64,000 bases of DNA, taken from positions 372,001 through 436,000 of the forward strand of contig NZ_QEOO01000037.1 in NCBI RefSeq assembly GCF_003121585.1. Reading direction: 5' to 3'. The notes below the pieces were generated by a model, which saw nothing but the letters and a program-made list of their open reading frames with translations, made no database searches and was not told where the DNA came from. Numbering within the stretch: the stretch's first letter is position 1; every line of letters begins with the position of its first letter. Below are positions 51,659 to 59,670 of the stretch, piece after piece. A program made the position numbers and the translations under genes. The DNA comes from Nocardioides speluncae (GTDB lineage Bacteria > Actinomycetota > Actinomycetes > Propionibacteriales > Nocardioidaceae).

Positions 51659-53680
51659 CTATGGGATCGATGCCTTTCGCTCGCAGGTAGCGGCGCGGTC
51701 GCGTCCGGTGCCGCCGGAGCAACTGTCGAACGCCGTGCCGCCGGTGAGCGAGTCGTTGCCGGAGTCGCCGTACAGCAGGTCGCGGCCGCCGAGTCCCTTG
51801 AGTACGTCGTTGCCCGCGGCGCCGCGGAACGTGTTGGCGCCACCGCTGCCGGTGAACAGGTCAGCGAACCTGGAGCCCAGCAGCATCTCGATCAGCAGCA
51901 GGCGGTCGGAGCCTTCGCCGGAGGCGGCGTGGGTGGTGAGGTTGGCTCGGACCGCCTTGGTGGCGGTGCTGAAGTCGACGGTGTCGGTACCCGTTCCGCC
52001 GTCGTAGGTGTCGTTTCCTGCCCGGCCCTTCAGCTTGTCGTTGCCGCCGAGGCCACGAAGCCTGTTGGCGCCCGAGCTGCCGCTGAGGAGGTCGCCGAAC
52101 CGGGATCCGTCGAGGGACTCGATGCTGAACAGGGTGTCGGTGCCGTCGCCGCTGGCCCGCTCGGTCACCAGGTCGGCCCGGACCGCGCGGGGTGAGTCGG
52201 CGAAGCTCGCGACGTCGATGCCGTCGCCGCCGTCGAGCTTGTCCGAGCCGGCCCGGCCCGCGATGACGTCGTTGCCGCCCAGCCCGAGGAGGGTGTTCGC
52301 GGCGGTGTCGCCGGTCAGCACGTCGGCCTGGTGCGAGCCGGTGAGCCGCTCGATCCGCGACCAAGTGTCGGTGCCCGCACCTGTGGCCGAGCGCGTGGTC
52401 AGGCTGGCCTTCACGCCCGTGGTGGAGGTGAGGTAGCTGAGCGTGTCCGTGCCGTCGCCGCCATCGAACGAGTCGTCGCCGTCGCCGGGATAGATGGTGT
52501 CGTCGTCCGCGCCGCCGTTGATCGTGTCGTGGCCGCCCCAGCCGGCGATGCTGTCGTTGCCCCCGCCGCCGTCGAAGTGGTCCGCGTCGTTGCCGCCCTG
52601 CATGTTGTCGGCGAAGGACGACCCGAGCACGCGCTCGTGGCCGCTCAGGAGGTCGTTCCCGTGGCCGAGCGACTGGTCCACAAGGACGGTCACGCCGTTG
52701 GGAGCGTCGGCGAAGCTGACCGTGTCGGTGCCGGCCCCGCCCTGCACCTGGTCGTCGTGGTTGCCCGCCAGCAGCAGGTCGTCCCCGCCCAGTCCGTCGA
52801 TGACGTCGTTCCCGCCGAAGGCCTGGATGATGTTGGCCTGGTCGTTGCCGGTGATGGTGTCGGCGGCGCCCGTCCCCGCGACATTGCTGAAGCCGTGGAG
52901 AGTATCGCTGCCCTCGCCGCCGGTCGCGGTGCCGGCCGCCAGGTTCACGGTCACCCCGACCCCGCCGAGGTAGCGGACCGTGTCCGAGGTGCCGGCCTGC
53001 CCGTTGGCGTCCGCCGCGACGAGATTGTCGTTGCCGGGGTCGCCGGTGATCAGGTCGGCGCCCGAGCCGCCCGCGAGGTGGTCGTTGTCGCTGCCACCGC
53101 TGATGTTGTCGGCTCCTGCCTGGCCGAAGGCGTAGTCGCCGCCTCCCGACAGGCTGATGATGTCGTCGCCGGCCCCGCCGTACGCGGTGTTGCTGCTCGC
53201 GTCCCCGAGGAGGGTGTCGCTGAAGGCCGAGCCGACCACGCGGCCGATGTTCTCCAGGTCGTCGTCGCCCGCGGCGCCGAACGCCGACTCCGGGAGGTTG
53301 ACGGTCACGCCCCCGGGCGCGTCGTCGTACCGCACCTCGTCCTGTCCGGTGCCGGTGTTGCCGGTCACGAAGTCGTTGCCCGCGCCGGGCAGGAAGGTGT
53401 TGAAGCCCTCGCCGCCGAAGATCGTGTCGTTGCCGGTGCCGCCGCAGATGACGTCGTTGCCGCCGGCGCCGAAGATCGTGTCGTTGCCGTGCAGGCCGTG
53501 GATGACGTCGTTGCCTGCGGTGCCGGTGATGCTGCTGTCGTCGAAGTCACTGCCGACGATCGTCGCCTGCTGACCGAGGCAGAAGACCGGGGCGGCCGGG
53601 TCAGCAGCGGCGGGGGCCGCGACGGCGAGGCTGCCGATGAGGAGCGCGACAAGCGACCAGCTGAGGCTGCGAGGTGTCAT
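51659..53680 (-). CDS. Secreted RTX-like calcium-binding repeat protein, largest of the cluster
   Basis: A 673-residue exported protein: signal (LSWSLVALLIGSLAVAAPAAA), then VFCLGQQATIVGSDFDD and continuous GGxGxDxxx repeats (GNDVIHGLHGNDTIFGAGGNDVICGG; GRAGSDKLDGGDGID) with regular spacer segments DTVSFADAPNGVTV / ASLTTRSATGAGTDTWSRIERLTGS. Ends CSGGTGRDRAATCERKASIP. No protease, lipase or adhesin domain is visible. The region upstream of its ATG is occupied within 40 bases by the remnant of another RTX gene, so its promoter must lie in or beyond that remnant. Confidence 0.87.
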   Translation of the reverse strand: MTPRSLSWSLVALLIGSLAVAAPAAADPAAPVFCLGQQATIVGSDFDDSSITGTAGNDVIHGLHGNDTIFGAGGNDVICGGTGNDTIFGGEGFNTFLPGAGNDFVTGNTGTGQDEVRYDDAPGGVTVNLPESAFGAAGDDDLENIGRVVGSAFSDTLLGDASSNTAYGGAGDDIISLSGGGDYAFGQAGADNISGGSDNDHLAGGSGADLITGDPGNDNLVAADANGQAGTSDTVRYLGGVGVTVNLAAGTATGGEGSDTLHGFSNVAGTGAADTITGNDQANIIQAFGGNDVIDGLGGDDLLLAGNHDDQVQGGAGTDTVSFADAPNGVTVLVDQSLGHGNDLLSGHERVLGSSFADNMQGGNDADHFDGGGGNDSIAGWGGHDTINGGADDDTIYPGDGDDSFDGGDGTDTLSYLTSTTGVKASLTTRSATGAGTDTWSRIERLTGSHQADVLTGDTAANTLLGLGGNDVIAGRAGSDKLDGGDGIDVASFADSPRAVRADLVTERASGDGTDTLFSIESLDGSRFGDLLSGSSGANRLRGLGGNDKLKGRAGNDTYDGGTGTDTVDFSTATKAVRANLTTHAASGEGSDRLLLIEMLLGSRFADLFTGSGGANTFRGAAGNDVLKGLGGRDLLYGDSGNDSLTGGTAFDSCSGGTGRDRAATCERKASIP

Positions 53681-53716
53681 GGCCAGTTCCTTGGTGTGGT
53701 GGGAATCGAGGTGAAG

Positions 53717-53970
53717 CTAAGGAATCGAGGTACGTCGCTCGCAGGTGGTGGCACGGTCGCGTCATGTGCCGCCGGAGCACTGTCGAACGCCGTACCGCCG
53801 CTGAGGGCTTCGTTGCCGGAGGCGCTGTACAGCAGGTTGCGGCCGCCGAGTCCCCTGAGTATGTCGTTGCCGGCGGCGCCGCGGAGCGTATTGGCGACAC
53901 CGTTGCGGGTGAGCAGGTCGGCGAACCGGGACCCGTCAGCGGACTCGATGTCGACCAGCGTGGGCACCTG
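53717..53970 (-). pseudogene. Remnant of an RTX-like gene 3' end
   Basis: Reading from about 53970 to 53717 the sequence parallels the last 80 codons of the intact gene at 51659: DGSRFADLLTRNGVANTLRG, then AAGNDILRGLGGRNLLYSAS. Near 53776 one base is missing relative to that gene (gcac instead of gcaac on the plus strand), and a stop follows shortly in the restored frame, after which RDRATTCERRTSIP and the stop codon are still recognisable. A 96-residue open frame covers it but switches frame in the middle. Clearly a decayed duplicate. Confidence 0.75.
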
Positions 53971-53981
53971 GCCGAAGCAGG

Positions 53982-54074
53982 ACTCCGCCGCCGTCCCACA
54001 GCAAGCTGCCGGCGGCGGCGCCCACCGAGGCCGAGCTGTCGGCCCGGTGGGCGCCTCGCACCTCGCAGCGTTGA
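53982..54074 (+). pseudogene. Remnant of a TetR gene 3' end
   Basis: In frame, TPPPSHSKLPAAAPTEAEL then SARWAPRTSQR and a stop, against IPPSHSPLPAEAPTEAELSA then RWAPK at the end of the TetR gene at 50360-51028. The DNA shares gcgcccaccgaggccgagct and neighbouring blocks. The rest of the TetR gene is absent. It sits to the left of the RTX-like gene at 54094 just as the intact TetR sits to the left of the RTX-like gene at 51659. Confidence 0.7.
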
Positions 54075-54093
54075 CGAGGTCAGGGCACCGAGG

Positions 54094-55083
54094 TCAGCAG
54101 TGCGGGGCGGTGTCGGTCTTGGACTCGATCGAGACGCAGGTCAGTCGCACCTGCCGCATCGCGACACGCTCGGGGAGCAGGACGAGCGCGTCCGCGCCGG
54201 GACCGCCGTACACCCCCTCGCCGCGGGCGGACACGGTGGTCCGCACCTGGTCGTCGCCGGCCCCGCCGTTGACCAGGTCATGGCCGAACCTGCCGGTGTC
54301 GGAGAGCCAGTCCTTGCCGAGGCCGCCCGATAGGCGGTCGCTGCCGCCCCCTGAGATCAATGTGTCGTTGTCGTCGCCGCCGTGGAGCTCGTCGTCGCCA
54401 GAGCCCCGGGCGGTCGAGAAGGCGCTCTGGCTATCGCCCCCGAGCGAATCCTCGCCACCGCGCCCGAACAGCCGGTCGTTGCCCGGACCTGCCCAGAGCT
54501 GGTCGTCCTTGTTGGTGCCGATCAGGACGTCGTCGTGACTGGAGCCCTCGACGAACCACCGGCTGCTGACGAGCGTGTCGCGGCCCTGACCGGTGGCAAT
54601 GCCGCGCGACAGGTCGACCCGCACGCCGCTGCCGGCGGAACTGTAGTCGAGCCGGTCGCGGTGCCGCACTTGCGGCAGTCGCCGGTCGAGACCGCCGTCG
54701 AGGCGGTCGTCGCCAGGTCCGCCGCGGAGGATGTCGCCCCGCAGGTCCGCGCCGAGGGCGACCAACTTGTCCCAGCCGCCGTGCAGCTTGTCGTCGCCGT
54801 TACCGCCGACCAGCAGGTCGGCGCCGAGGCCGGCACAGACCAGGTCGTTGCCGGCGAGGGCGAAGATCTTGTCGTCGCCATCCTTGGCGACGATGATGTC
54901 GCGGCGGTCGGTGCCGACCAGCCTGTCGTTGCCCTCGGTGCCGACGATCGTCGCGACGACGCCGTTGCACTTCTCGACGACGACGGCTGGCGTGGTGGAG
55001 GTGGCCAGGGCGGGAGCTGCCGACGCGATCAACGCGGCGCCGACGGCCAGGGGCAGGGTGATCCCGATCAAGGGATGCGGCAT
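54094..55083 (-). CDS. Secreted RTX-like calcium-binding repeat protein, short
   Basis: A 329-residue exported protein: signal peptide (IGITLPLAVGAALIASAAPALA), then EKCNGVVATIVGTEGNDRLVG and GGxGxD repeats (AGLGADLLVGGNGDDKLHGG; AGPGNDRLFGRGGEDSLGGD; SGGGSDRLSGGLGKDWL). Unlike its relatives it lacks the Ile-Pro tail and ends RLTCVSIESKTDTAPHC, though two Cys residues are kept. ATG 55083 begins the signal. Two structured tandem repeats lie upstream. Confidence 0.84.
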   Translation of the reverse strand: MPHPLIGITLPLAVGAALIASAAPALATSTTPAVVVEKCNGVVATIVGTEGNDRLVGTDRRDIIVAKDGDDKIFALAGNDLVCAGLGADLLVGGNGDDKLHGGWDKLVALGADLRGDILRGGPGDDRLDGGLDRRLPQVRHRDRLDYSSAGSGVRVDLSRGIATGQGRDTLVSSRWFVEGSSHDDVLIGTNKDDQLWAGPGNDRLFGRGGEDSLGGDSQSAFSTARGSGDDELHGGDDNDTLISGGGSDRLSGGLGKDWLSDTGRFGHDLVNGGAGDDQVRTTVSARGEGVYGGPGADALVLLPERVAMRQVRLTCVSIESKTDTAPHC

Positions 55084-55152
55084 GGTTCGTCCTTCTGGGT
55101 TGATGAAGCGGACAACACTTAGACGAGATTCGCGGCCCGTACGTTGGCCTAA
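55084..55152. other. Gap upstream of the short RTX-like gene
   Basis: This is part of the 388-base stretch 55084-55471 without a gene. It should contain the promoter of the short RTX-like gene (minus strand), but I see no convincing boxes. The rest of the stretch is filled by the two tandem repeat elements. Confidence 0.5.
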
Positions 55153-55311
55153 GTGGCCACGCCCGGGAGTTCATCGGGGCCTGAGCGGCCAGGGCACGCA
55201 CATCGCTGCGTTGTCGTCGGTCGACGGGCCACCGGCCCGCCTCCCTCCGACGCCTTGCGCTGCACGCACCCTGACCACTCATTCCCTCGAAGAACTCCCG
55301 GGCGTGACCAC
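55153..55311 (-). repeat. Tandem structured element, copy 1
   Basis: About 159 bases bounded by 20-base arms, gtggccacgcccgggagttc (55153-55172) and its near-perfect reverse complement (55292-55311; 19 of 20). The core 55181-55281 is identical to copy 2 except for one base. Inside, gagcggccaggg near the left end and ccctgaccactc near the right pair with two C-A mismatches on the plus strand, which become G-U pairs in minus-strand RNA. No believable coding frame. Confidence 0.8.
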
Positions 55312-55475
55312 TAGTGGGTATCTCCGGAAGTTCGTCGGGGTCTGAGCGGCCAGGGCACGCACATCGCTGCGTTGTCGTCGGTCGACGGGCCACCGGCCCG
55401 CCTCTCTCCGACGCCTTGCGCTGCACGCACCCTGACCACTCAGACCCACGAAGAACTTCCGGAGATGCCCACTAG
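55311..55475 (-). repeat. Tandem structured element, copy 2
   Basis: About 165 bases bounded by 23-base arms beginning ctagtgggtatctccggaag (55311-55333) and complementary to 55453-55475 at 22 of 23 positions. The core 55342-55442 equals that of copy 1, but the arms have a different sequence. The right arm includes the stop codon (55472-55474) of the minus-strand gene upstream, so the element begins exactly where that gene ends. Confidence 0.8.
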
Positions 55476-56449
55476 CCGACGTCGACGTGCACGTGGTCGC
55501 GGTGCTCGAGGATGGTCATATCGCCGGAGCTGGACGGCGGGTCGTAGTCGCGCCAGCCCTTGCCGGAGCGCAGGCCCGCCGACCAGATCCGGTCGTCGAA
55601 GATGATGTGCTCGATCTTCAGCCGGTCCGCCTGCGCCATCAGGTAGTGCGCCATTGCCCAGCCGAGCCGGCGGTTCTGCTTGCTGACCGGCCGCACGAAG
55701 ACGTCGACCGCCCGTCCCTCATAGTGGGCCGAGCCCGGCATGTGTCCGGTCTGTACGCCGCCGGGCGCGAAGCCGCCCATCGGCGGCTTGCCGAAGACCG
55801 CCCGTAGCTCGCGGCGTACCTGGTCGGCGCGCTCGGTCAGACCGGACTTGGTCAGCTCGGTCGGCCCGTCGCCGCCGCGCTGTACGTCGCAGGCGAAGGC
55901 CTCGGGCGTGCGCCCGGTGAGCGCGGACGAGAGCGTCTGCGCGTCGACGGAGTGGTCGGCGTACGCGTCGGGGTGACCGGACCGCTGCACTTCCTGGGCC
56001 GCGTCGTTGATCGACATCTCCAGGTAGTCGTCGACCTCGACCAGGGCGTCGTAGAACTTGTGAGTCGACAGCAGCGGGTTGAGGATCTCCTCCTCGGTGC
56101 CCCAGCCCTGGGACGGCCGCTGCTGGAACAGGCCGAGCGAGTCGCGGTCGCCGTAGTCGATGTTGACCAGCTTGCTCTCCTGGATCGCGGTGGCCAGGGC
56201 GATCGTCACCGCGCGGGCCGGCAGTCCGCGCTCGACGCCGATGGCCGCGATCAGCGCGGCGTTTTCAGCCTGCTCGGTCTCCAGCCCGACCTCCTGGTCA
56301 CCGACCTCGGCGGTGCAGTCGTCACCGAAGAAGGTGCTTCCGACCTCCCGGTACACCGCGAAGCCGATCGCCACGAACACGACCGCGACGGCCACGATGG
56401 CAGCCACAGCCACACGTCCCATGGCGCCCATGCTCCGGGATCGCTCCAA
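55472..56449 (-). CDS. Membrane-anchored lysozyme-like / VldE-type C-terminal domain protein
   Basis: A 325-residue protein with an N-terminal membrane helix (RVAVAAIVAVAVVFVAIGFAVY). Residues about 60-150 resemble a lysozyme-like domain: VTIALATAIQESKLVNIDYG with a possible catalytic Glu, then DSLGLFQQRPSQGWGT. The C-terminal 110 residues contain SAHYEGRAVDVFVRPV, LKIEHIIFDDRIWSAG and HRDHVHVDVG, the His/Asp pattern of peptidase-M15-like or VldE C-terminal domains. Probably acts on the cell wall from the outer face of the membrane (inference). ATG 56449 is first in frame; 56431 is possible. Confidence 0.78.
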   Translation of the reverse strand: MERSRSMGAMGRVAVAAIVAVAVVFVAIGFAVYREVGSTFFGDDCTAEVGDQEVGLETEQAENAALIAAIGVERGLPARAVTIALATAIQESKLVNIDYGDRDSLGLFQQRPSQGWGTEEEILNPLLSTHKFYDALVEVDDYLEMSINDAAQEVQRSGHPDAYADHSVDAQTLSSALTGRTPEAFACDVQRGGDGPTELTKSGLTERADQVRRELRAVFGKPPMGGFAPGGVQTGHMPGSAHYEGRAVDVFVRPVSKQNRRLGWAMAHYLMAQADRLKIEHIIFDDRIWSAGLRSGKGWRDYDPPSSSGDMTILEHRDHVHVDVG

Positions 56450-56470
56450 GCGTCCGCGCGTCCGGCGGGC

Positions 56471-57412
56471 TCAGTTGGCGTGCAGCGCGGCGTTGAGGGC
56501 GATGCCCTTGGTCTTCCACGGCACCGCCTCGACGGCGCCGGAGACCGAGTTGCGGCGGAAGAGCACGTTGTCGCGGCCGGAGAGCTCGGCGGCCTTGATC
56601 ACCTGCGGCTTGCCGTCCATGTCCTTGACGGTGACCTTGGTGCCGGCCGTGACGTAGCAGCCGGCCTCGACCACGCAGTCGTTGCCGAGCGAGATGCCGA
56701 TGCCGGAGTTCGCCCCGAGCAGGCAGCGCTCGCCGATCGAGATGACCGCCTTCCCGCCGCCGGACAGGGTGCCCATGATCGAGGCGCCGCCGCCGACGTC
56801 CGAGCCGTCGCCGACCAGCACGCCCGCGGAGATCCGGCCCTCGACCATCGAGGCACCGAGGGTGCCGGCGTTGAAGTTCACGAAGCCCTCGTGCATGACG
56901 GTCGTGCCCTCGGCCAGGTGGGCGCCGAGCCGGACCCGGTCGGCGTCGGCGATCCGGACGCCGCTGGGCAGCACGTAGTCGACCATCCGCGGGAACTTGT
57001 CGACGCCGTACACCGCGACGTTCTGGCCGCTCGCGCGCAGCCGGGCCCGGGTCAGCTCGAAGCCCTCGACCGCGCACGGGCCGGCCGAGGTCCACACCAC
57101 ATTGGTGAGCAGCCCGAACACGCCCTCCATCGAGATCGAGTGGGGTACGGCGAGGCGCGCGGACAGCAGGTGCAGCCGGAGCCAGGCGTCCTCGGTGCTC
57201 GCCGGCGCGGCGGCGAGGTCGGCGATGGTGACCAGCCGGACCTCGCGGCGGACGTCGCGGAGGTCGTCCTTGCCCTCCAGGGCCGAGAGCTCGGTGGGGA
57301 CCGAGTCCGCGCTCGGTGCCTCGCCCAGCGCCGGCGCGGGGAACCAGACGTCCAGGATCGTGTCGTCGGCGGTCAGCGTGGTCAGGCCGAAGCCCCAGGC
57401 AGTTGCAGTCAC
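56471..57412 (-). CDS. dapD: Tetrahydrodipicolinate N-succinyltransferase
   Basis: A 313-residue enzyme that succinylates tetrahydrodipicolinate in the succinylase route to meso-DAP and lysine; DapC, encoded at 42.9 kb, acts next. The left-handed beta-helix hexapeptides are clear: VRLGAHLAEGTTVMHEGFVNFNAG, GDGSDVGGGASIMGTLSGGG, GERCLLGANSGIGISLGNDCVVEAG. The length and the N-terminal domain (TATAWGFGLTTLTADDTILDVWFP) match the actinobacterial DapD type. GTG 57412 gives that N-terminus; the open frame upstream to 57892 is antisense to the dehydratase gene. Confidence 0.92.
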   Translation of the reverse strand: MTATAWGFGLTTLTADDTILDVWFPAPALGEAPSADSVPTELSALEGKDDLRDVRREVRLVTIADLAAAPASTEDAWLRLHLLSARLAVPHSISMEGVFGLLTNVVWTSAGPCAVEGFELTRARLRASGQNVAVYGVDKFPRMVDYVLPSGVRIADADRVRLGAHLAEGTTVMHEGFVNFNAGTLGASMVEGRISAGVLVGDGSDVGGGASIMGTLSGGGKAVISIGERCLLGANSGIGISLGNDCVVEAGCYVTAGTKVTVKDMDGKPQVIKAAELSGRDNVLFRRNSVSGAVEAVPWKTKGIALNAALHAN

Positions 57413-57489
57413 GCCGACCCACTTTACGTGCGTGCCGTGACCCGGCTCACGACGGTCCGCAACCTGCCACCCTGACGACGCCACCCGGC

Positions 57490-58440
57490 TCAATGGCCGG
57501 TGCGGCCGTCGAGCACCTCGACCAGCAGCGGCAGCGCGATGTTGCGGCCCGACACCACCGCGACGACGGTGCCGTGTGCCTGCACCTTTCCGGCGAGAAC
57601 GGCGGCCACCGACGCTGCTCCCGCACCCTCTGCCACCAGGCCGCGCTCGGTAACGAGGTACCTCATCGCGGACCGCAGCTCCGACTCGGTGACGGTCACC
57701 AGCTCGGCCACCGTCTCCGCGATCACAGGCACCGTGACGCTGCCGGGCTCCACGGAGCCGGACATGCCGTCGGCAATGGTCGGTAGCAGCTCCACATCGA
57801 CAACCTCGCCCGCCGCCACGGCCGCCCGGATGACCGGGTTGTTCTCGGCCTCCACGCCGACCACGCGAACGTCGTCGCGCGTCGAGGCCCATAACCCCAG
57901 TCCAGCCGCCAGCCCGCCGCCACCGACCGGGCAGACCACCGTCAGTGGACCGCTCACCTGGGTCTCCAGCTCCTTCCCGATGGTGCCCTGGCCGGCGATC
58001 ACATGCGGGTCGTTGTACGCCGAGAGGTAGTGCGCGCCCTGCCGCGCCAGATCCAGGGCGTGCGCCTCGGCTTCGTCGTACGACGTCCCGACCTGCACCA
58101 GCTCCACGTCGTACTCGCCGATCTTGGCGACCTTCGCCGCCGAGGCGTTGACGGCGGTCACGACCGTCGTTCGGTGGCCGAGCGCCCTGGCCGCGAAGGC
58201 GATGCCGAGCGCGTGGCTGCCGGCCGACGCCGTCACCACGGGCACGCTTGTCTCCAGTGCGGCCAGGGCCGCGAGCGCCCCGCGCACCTTGAACGCACCC
58301 GTCGGCTGCGCGGACTCCAGCTTCAGCGCCGGGCTCGCTCCCTCAGCTGGCCACAGCGGGCTCGGGCTCAAGTGCCGGCGTATGACCTCCCATGCGGCGT
58401 CGAGGTCGGCGACCGTCGGCCGCCGGACGCTACGGGTCAT
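57490..58440 (-). CDS. PLP-dependent threonine/serine dehydratase-like enzyme
   Basis: A 316-residue fold-type II PLP enzyme. The PLP lysine is in KLESAQPTGAFKVRGA (about 41-56), the phosphate loop is CPVGGGGLAAGLG, and SAGSHALGIAFAARALG is the substrate-side Asn/Ser loop in a variant form (SAGSHA instead of S-x-GN-x-A/G). The C-terminal ACT domains of biosynthetic IlvA are missing, so it is the short catabolic or racemase-like type. ATG 58440 overlaps the stop of the DinB gene (ATGA). Confidence 0.88.
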   Translation of the reverse strand: MTRSVRRPTVADLDAAWEVIRRHLSPSPLWPAEGASPALKLESAQPTGAFKVRGALAALAALETSVPVVTASAGSHALGIAFAARALGHRTTVVTAVNASAAKVAKIGEYDVELVQVGTSYDEAEAHALDLARQGAHYLSAYNDPHVIAGQGTIGKELETQVSGPLTVVCPVGGGGLAAGLGLWASTRDDVRVVGVEAENNPVIRAAVAAGEVVDVELLPTIADGMSGSVEPGSVTVPVIAETVAELVTVTESELRSAMRYLVTERGLVAEGAGAASVAAVLAGKVQAHGTVVAVVSGRNIALPLLVEVLDGRTGH

Positions 58441-59003
58441 TGCCCGGTGCGCCCGTCGATGCACTCGCGCAGTAGGTCGGCGTGGCCGCAGTGCCGCGCG
58501 TACTCCTCGATCATGTGTACGACGACCTCGCGCAGCTCGATCTCGCCGTCGGCGTGCCGGCCCTTGACGTCCAGCGACTCGGCCGCGGCGACATACTCCT
58601 CCGCATAGGCGACCTCGCGCCGCCAGGACGCCCACGCGTCCTCGACCACGGCCGGATCGGCGACCGCCTCGTTGAAGTCGAGATCTCGGTCCTCCTCGCT
58701 CCAGTACAGCCGCGGCAGGTCGAGGTCGTGGCCCATCACCCGGCGGAACCAGGAGTGCTCCACCTTCGCCATGTGCCGGACCAGGCCGAGCAGCGACAGC
58801 GTCGAGGGCGGTACCGAGCGGCGCGCCAGCTGCTCGGCGTCCAGGCCGTCGCACTTCATCTCCAGGGTCTTCCGGTAGTGCCCGAGATACTCGACCAGCG
58901 TGTTCCGCTCACCGGACGTCGGTGCGTCGGTCTCGCGCGGGTCGTCCTCGGGGTCCACCCACATGTCGGGGTACTTGCGGGTGGGCTGGGTCTGCTCGGT
59001 CAT
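58437..59003 (-). CDS. DinB-family (DUF664) protein
   Basis: A 188-residue four-helix-bundle protein of the DinB/DUF664 type, with the helix-borne His ligands in LLGLVRHMAKVEHSWFRR and MIEEYARHCGHADLLRE and the tail of the family, IDGRTGQ. DinB-like proteins bind a metal; those in actinobacteria are often thiol-dependent S-transferases using mycothiol, which the host can make (mshB at 31 kb). ATG 59003 fits the usual N-terminus; the frame stays open further upstream without similarity. Translationally coupled to the dehydratase gene. Confidence 0.87.
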   Translation of the reverse strand: MTEQTQPTRKYPDMWVDPEDDPRETDAPTSGERNTLVEYLGHYRKTLEMKCDGLDAEQLARRSVPPSTLSLLGLVRHMAKVEHSWFRRVMGHDLDLPRLYWSEEDRDLDFNEAVADPAVVEDAWASWRREVAYAEEYVAAAESLDVKGRHADGEIELREVVVHMIEEYARHCGHADLLRECIDGRTGQ

Positions 59004-59176
59004 GGGCCCCAACCTGACAGCACGGGTCAACGCAGGCAACCGAGTTCCGGCCGCCGACCGGCTGCGGGCCGTCGGTGCGGCTGGTGCGGGCGTCACCGGG
59101 TGAGGAAGCCAGAGAAGCGGCAACCGCCCGGGGGCATGATTGAGGGTGGTGGATAACCGCGGGATGGAGGATCGAG

Positions 59177-59482
59177 ATGATCGGGACAAGCACGGCCACT
59201 CTGCGGCTCAGAGGCTCTGGTGGGCACCTGCGGCTGCGCGTTGCCAAGGCTCCGGACCCGCTCGCCAACGTGCGCGAGTGCTGCCGGGCATCGGTAGCTG
59301 TCGAGAAGGCCTTGGGCGAGGTGATTCGCGACGCACTCGCCGCCGGACACAGCTGGGCAGAGGTCGGGCAGGCACTCGGCGTCGAGGCCAAGACGTCGGT
59401 CGGCGTTAGGGAGCACTACGACACTTCACGAAGTTACATGCGGATGAGGTTCTGGGGCACGGACGCGGAGGAGACGGGATGA
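59177..59482 (+). CDS. Small HTH-like hypothetical protein
   Basis: A 101-residue basic protein. Its second half has a helix-turn-helix-like segment VEKALGEVIRDALAAGHSWAEVGQALGVEAKT, resembling the HTH of the regulator at 44706, followed by an Arg/Tyr-rich end. A GGAGG ribosome site lies six bases before ATG 59177. Its stop overlaps the ATG of the next small gene (ATGA). Base composition is less GC-rich than in the core genes around. Likely a DNA-binding protein; target unknown. Confidence 0.68.
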   Translation: MIGTSTATLRLRGSGGHLRLRVAKAPDPLANVRECCRASVAVEKALGEVIRDALAAGHSWAEVGQALGVEAKTSVGVREHYDTSRSYMRMRFWGTDAEETG

Positions 59483-59664
59483 GGCGCGCACTGGTGTCAC
59501 TGGCCGGGGTCTACCTGCTCTTCGCTGTTATAGGTCGGTTCGTGGAGGGCATGGGAGCAGTCGAGTGCGGTTGCGCCGACGACTGCTGGTGCAAGCGTCC
59601 AGTCCTCAGCACCTTCCGCTGGGTGTTCCCCTGGGGCCACCGCTGCCCACCACAATCTGACTGA
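59479..59664 (+). CDS. Small Cys-rich membrane protein
   Basis: A 61-residue protein: one hydrophobic segment (ALVSLAGVYLLFAVIGRFV) followed by ECGCADDCWCKRP and a further Cys (GHRCPP), so five Cys in about 30 residues that could bind metal or form disulfides. The ATGA overlap with the 101-residue gene supports expression. No known family recognised. Confidence 0.6.
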   Translation: MRRALVSLAGVYLLFAVIGRFVEGMGAVECGCADDCWCKRPVLSTFRWVFPWGHRCPPQSD

Positions 59665-59670
59665 GGAGTT

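Noticed and set aside
51659..53680. Regularly spaced short repeats that could suggest a CRISPR array
   Set aside because: The period is about 27 bases with no constant repeat plus variable spacer; it encodes the nonapeptide RTX motif in a single frame.
52331..54538. 735-codon plus-strand open frame across the RTX cluster
   Set aside because: Spans two RTX genes and two remnants in antisense; its composition is an effect of repeat codons and high GC.
55084..55471. Short open frames in the tandem elements
   Set aside because: They repeat with the elements, begin at arbitrary places, run through the paired arms and lack ribosome sites; treated as non-coding.
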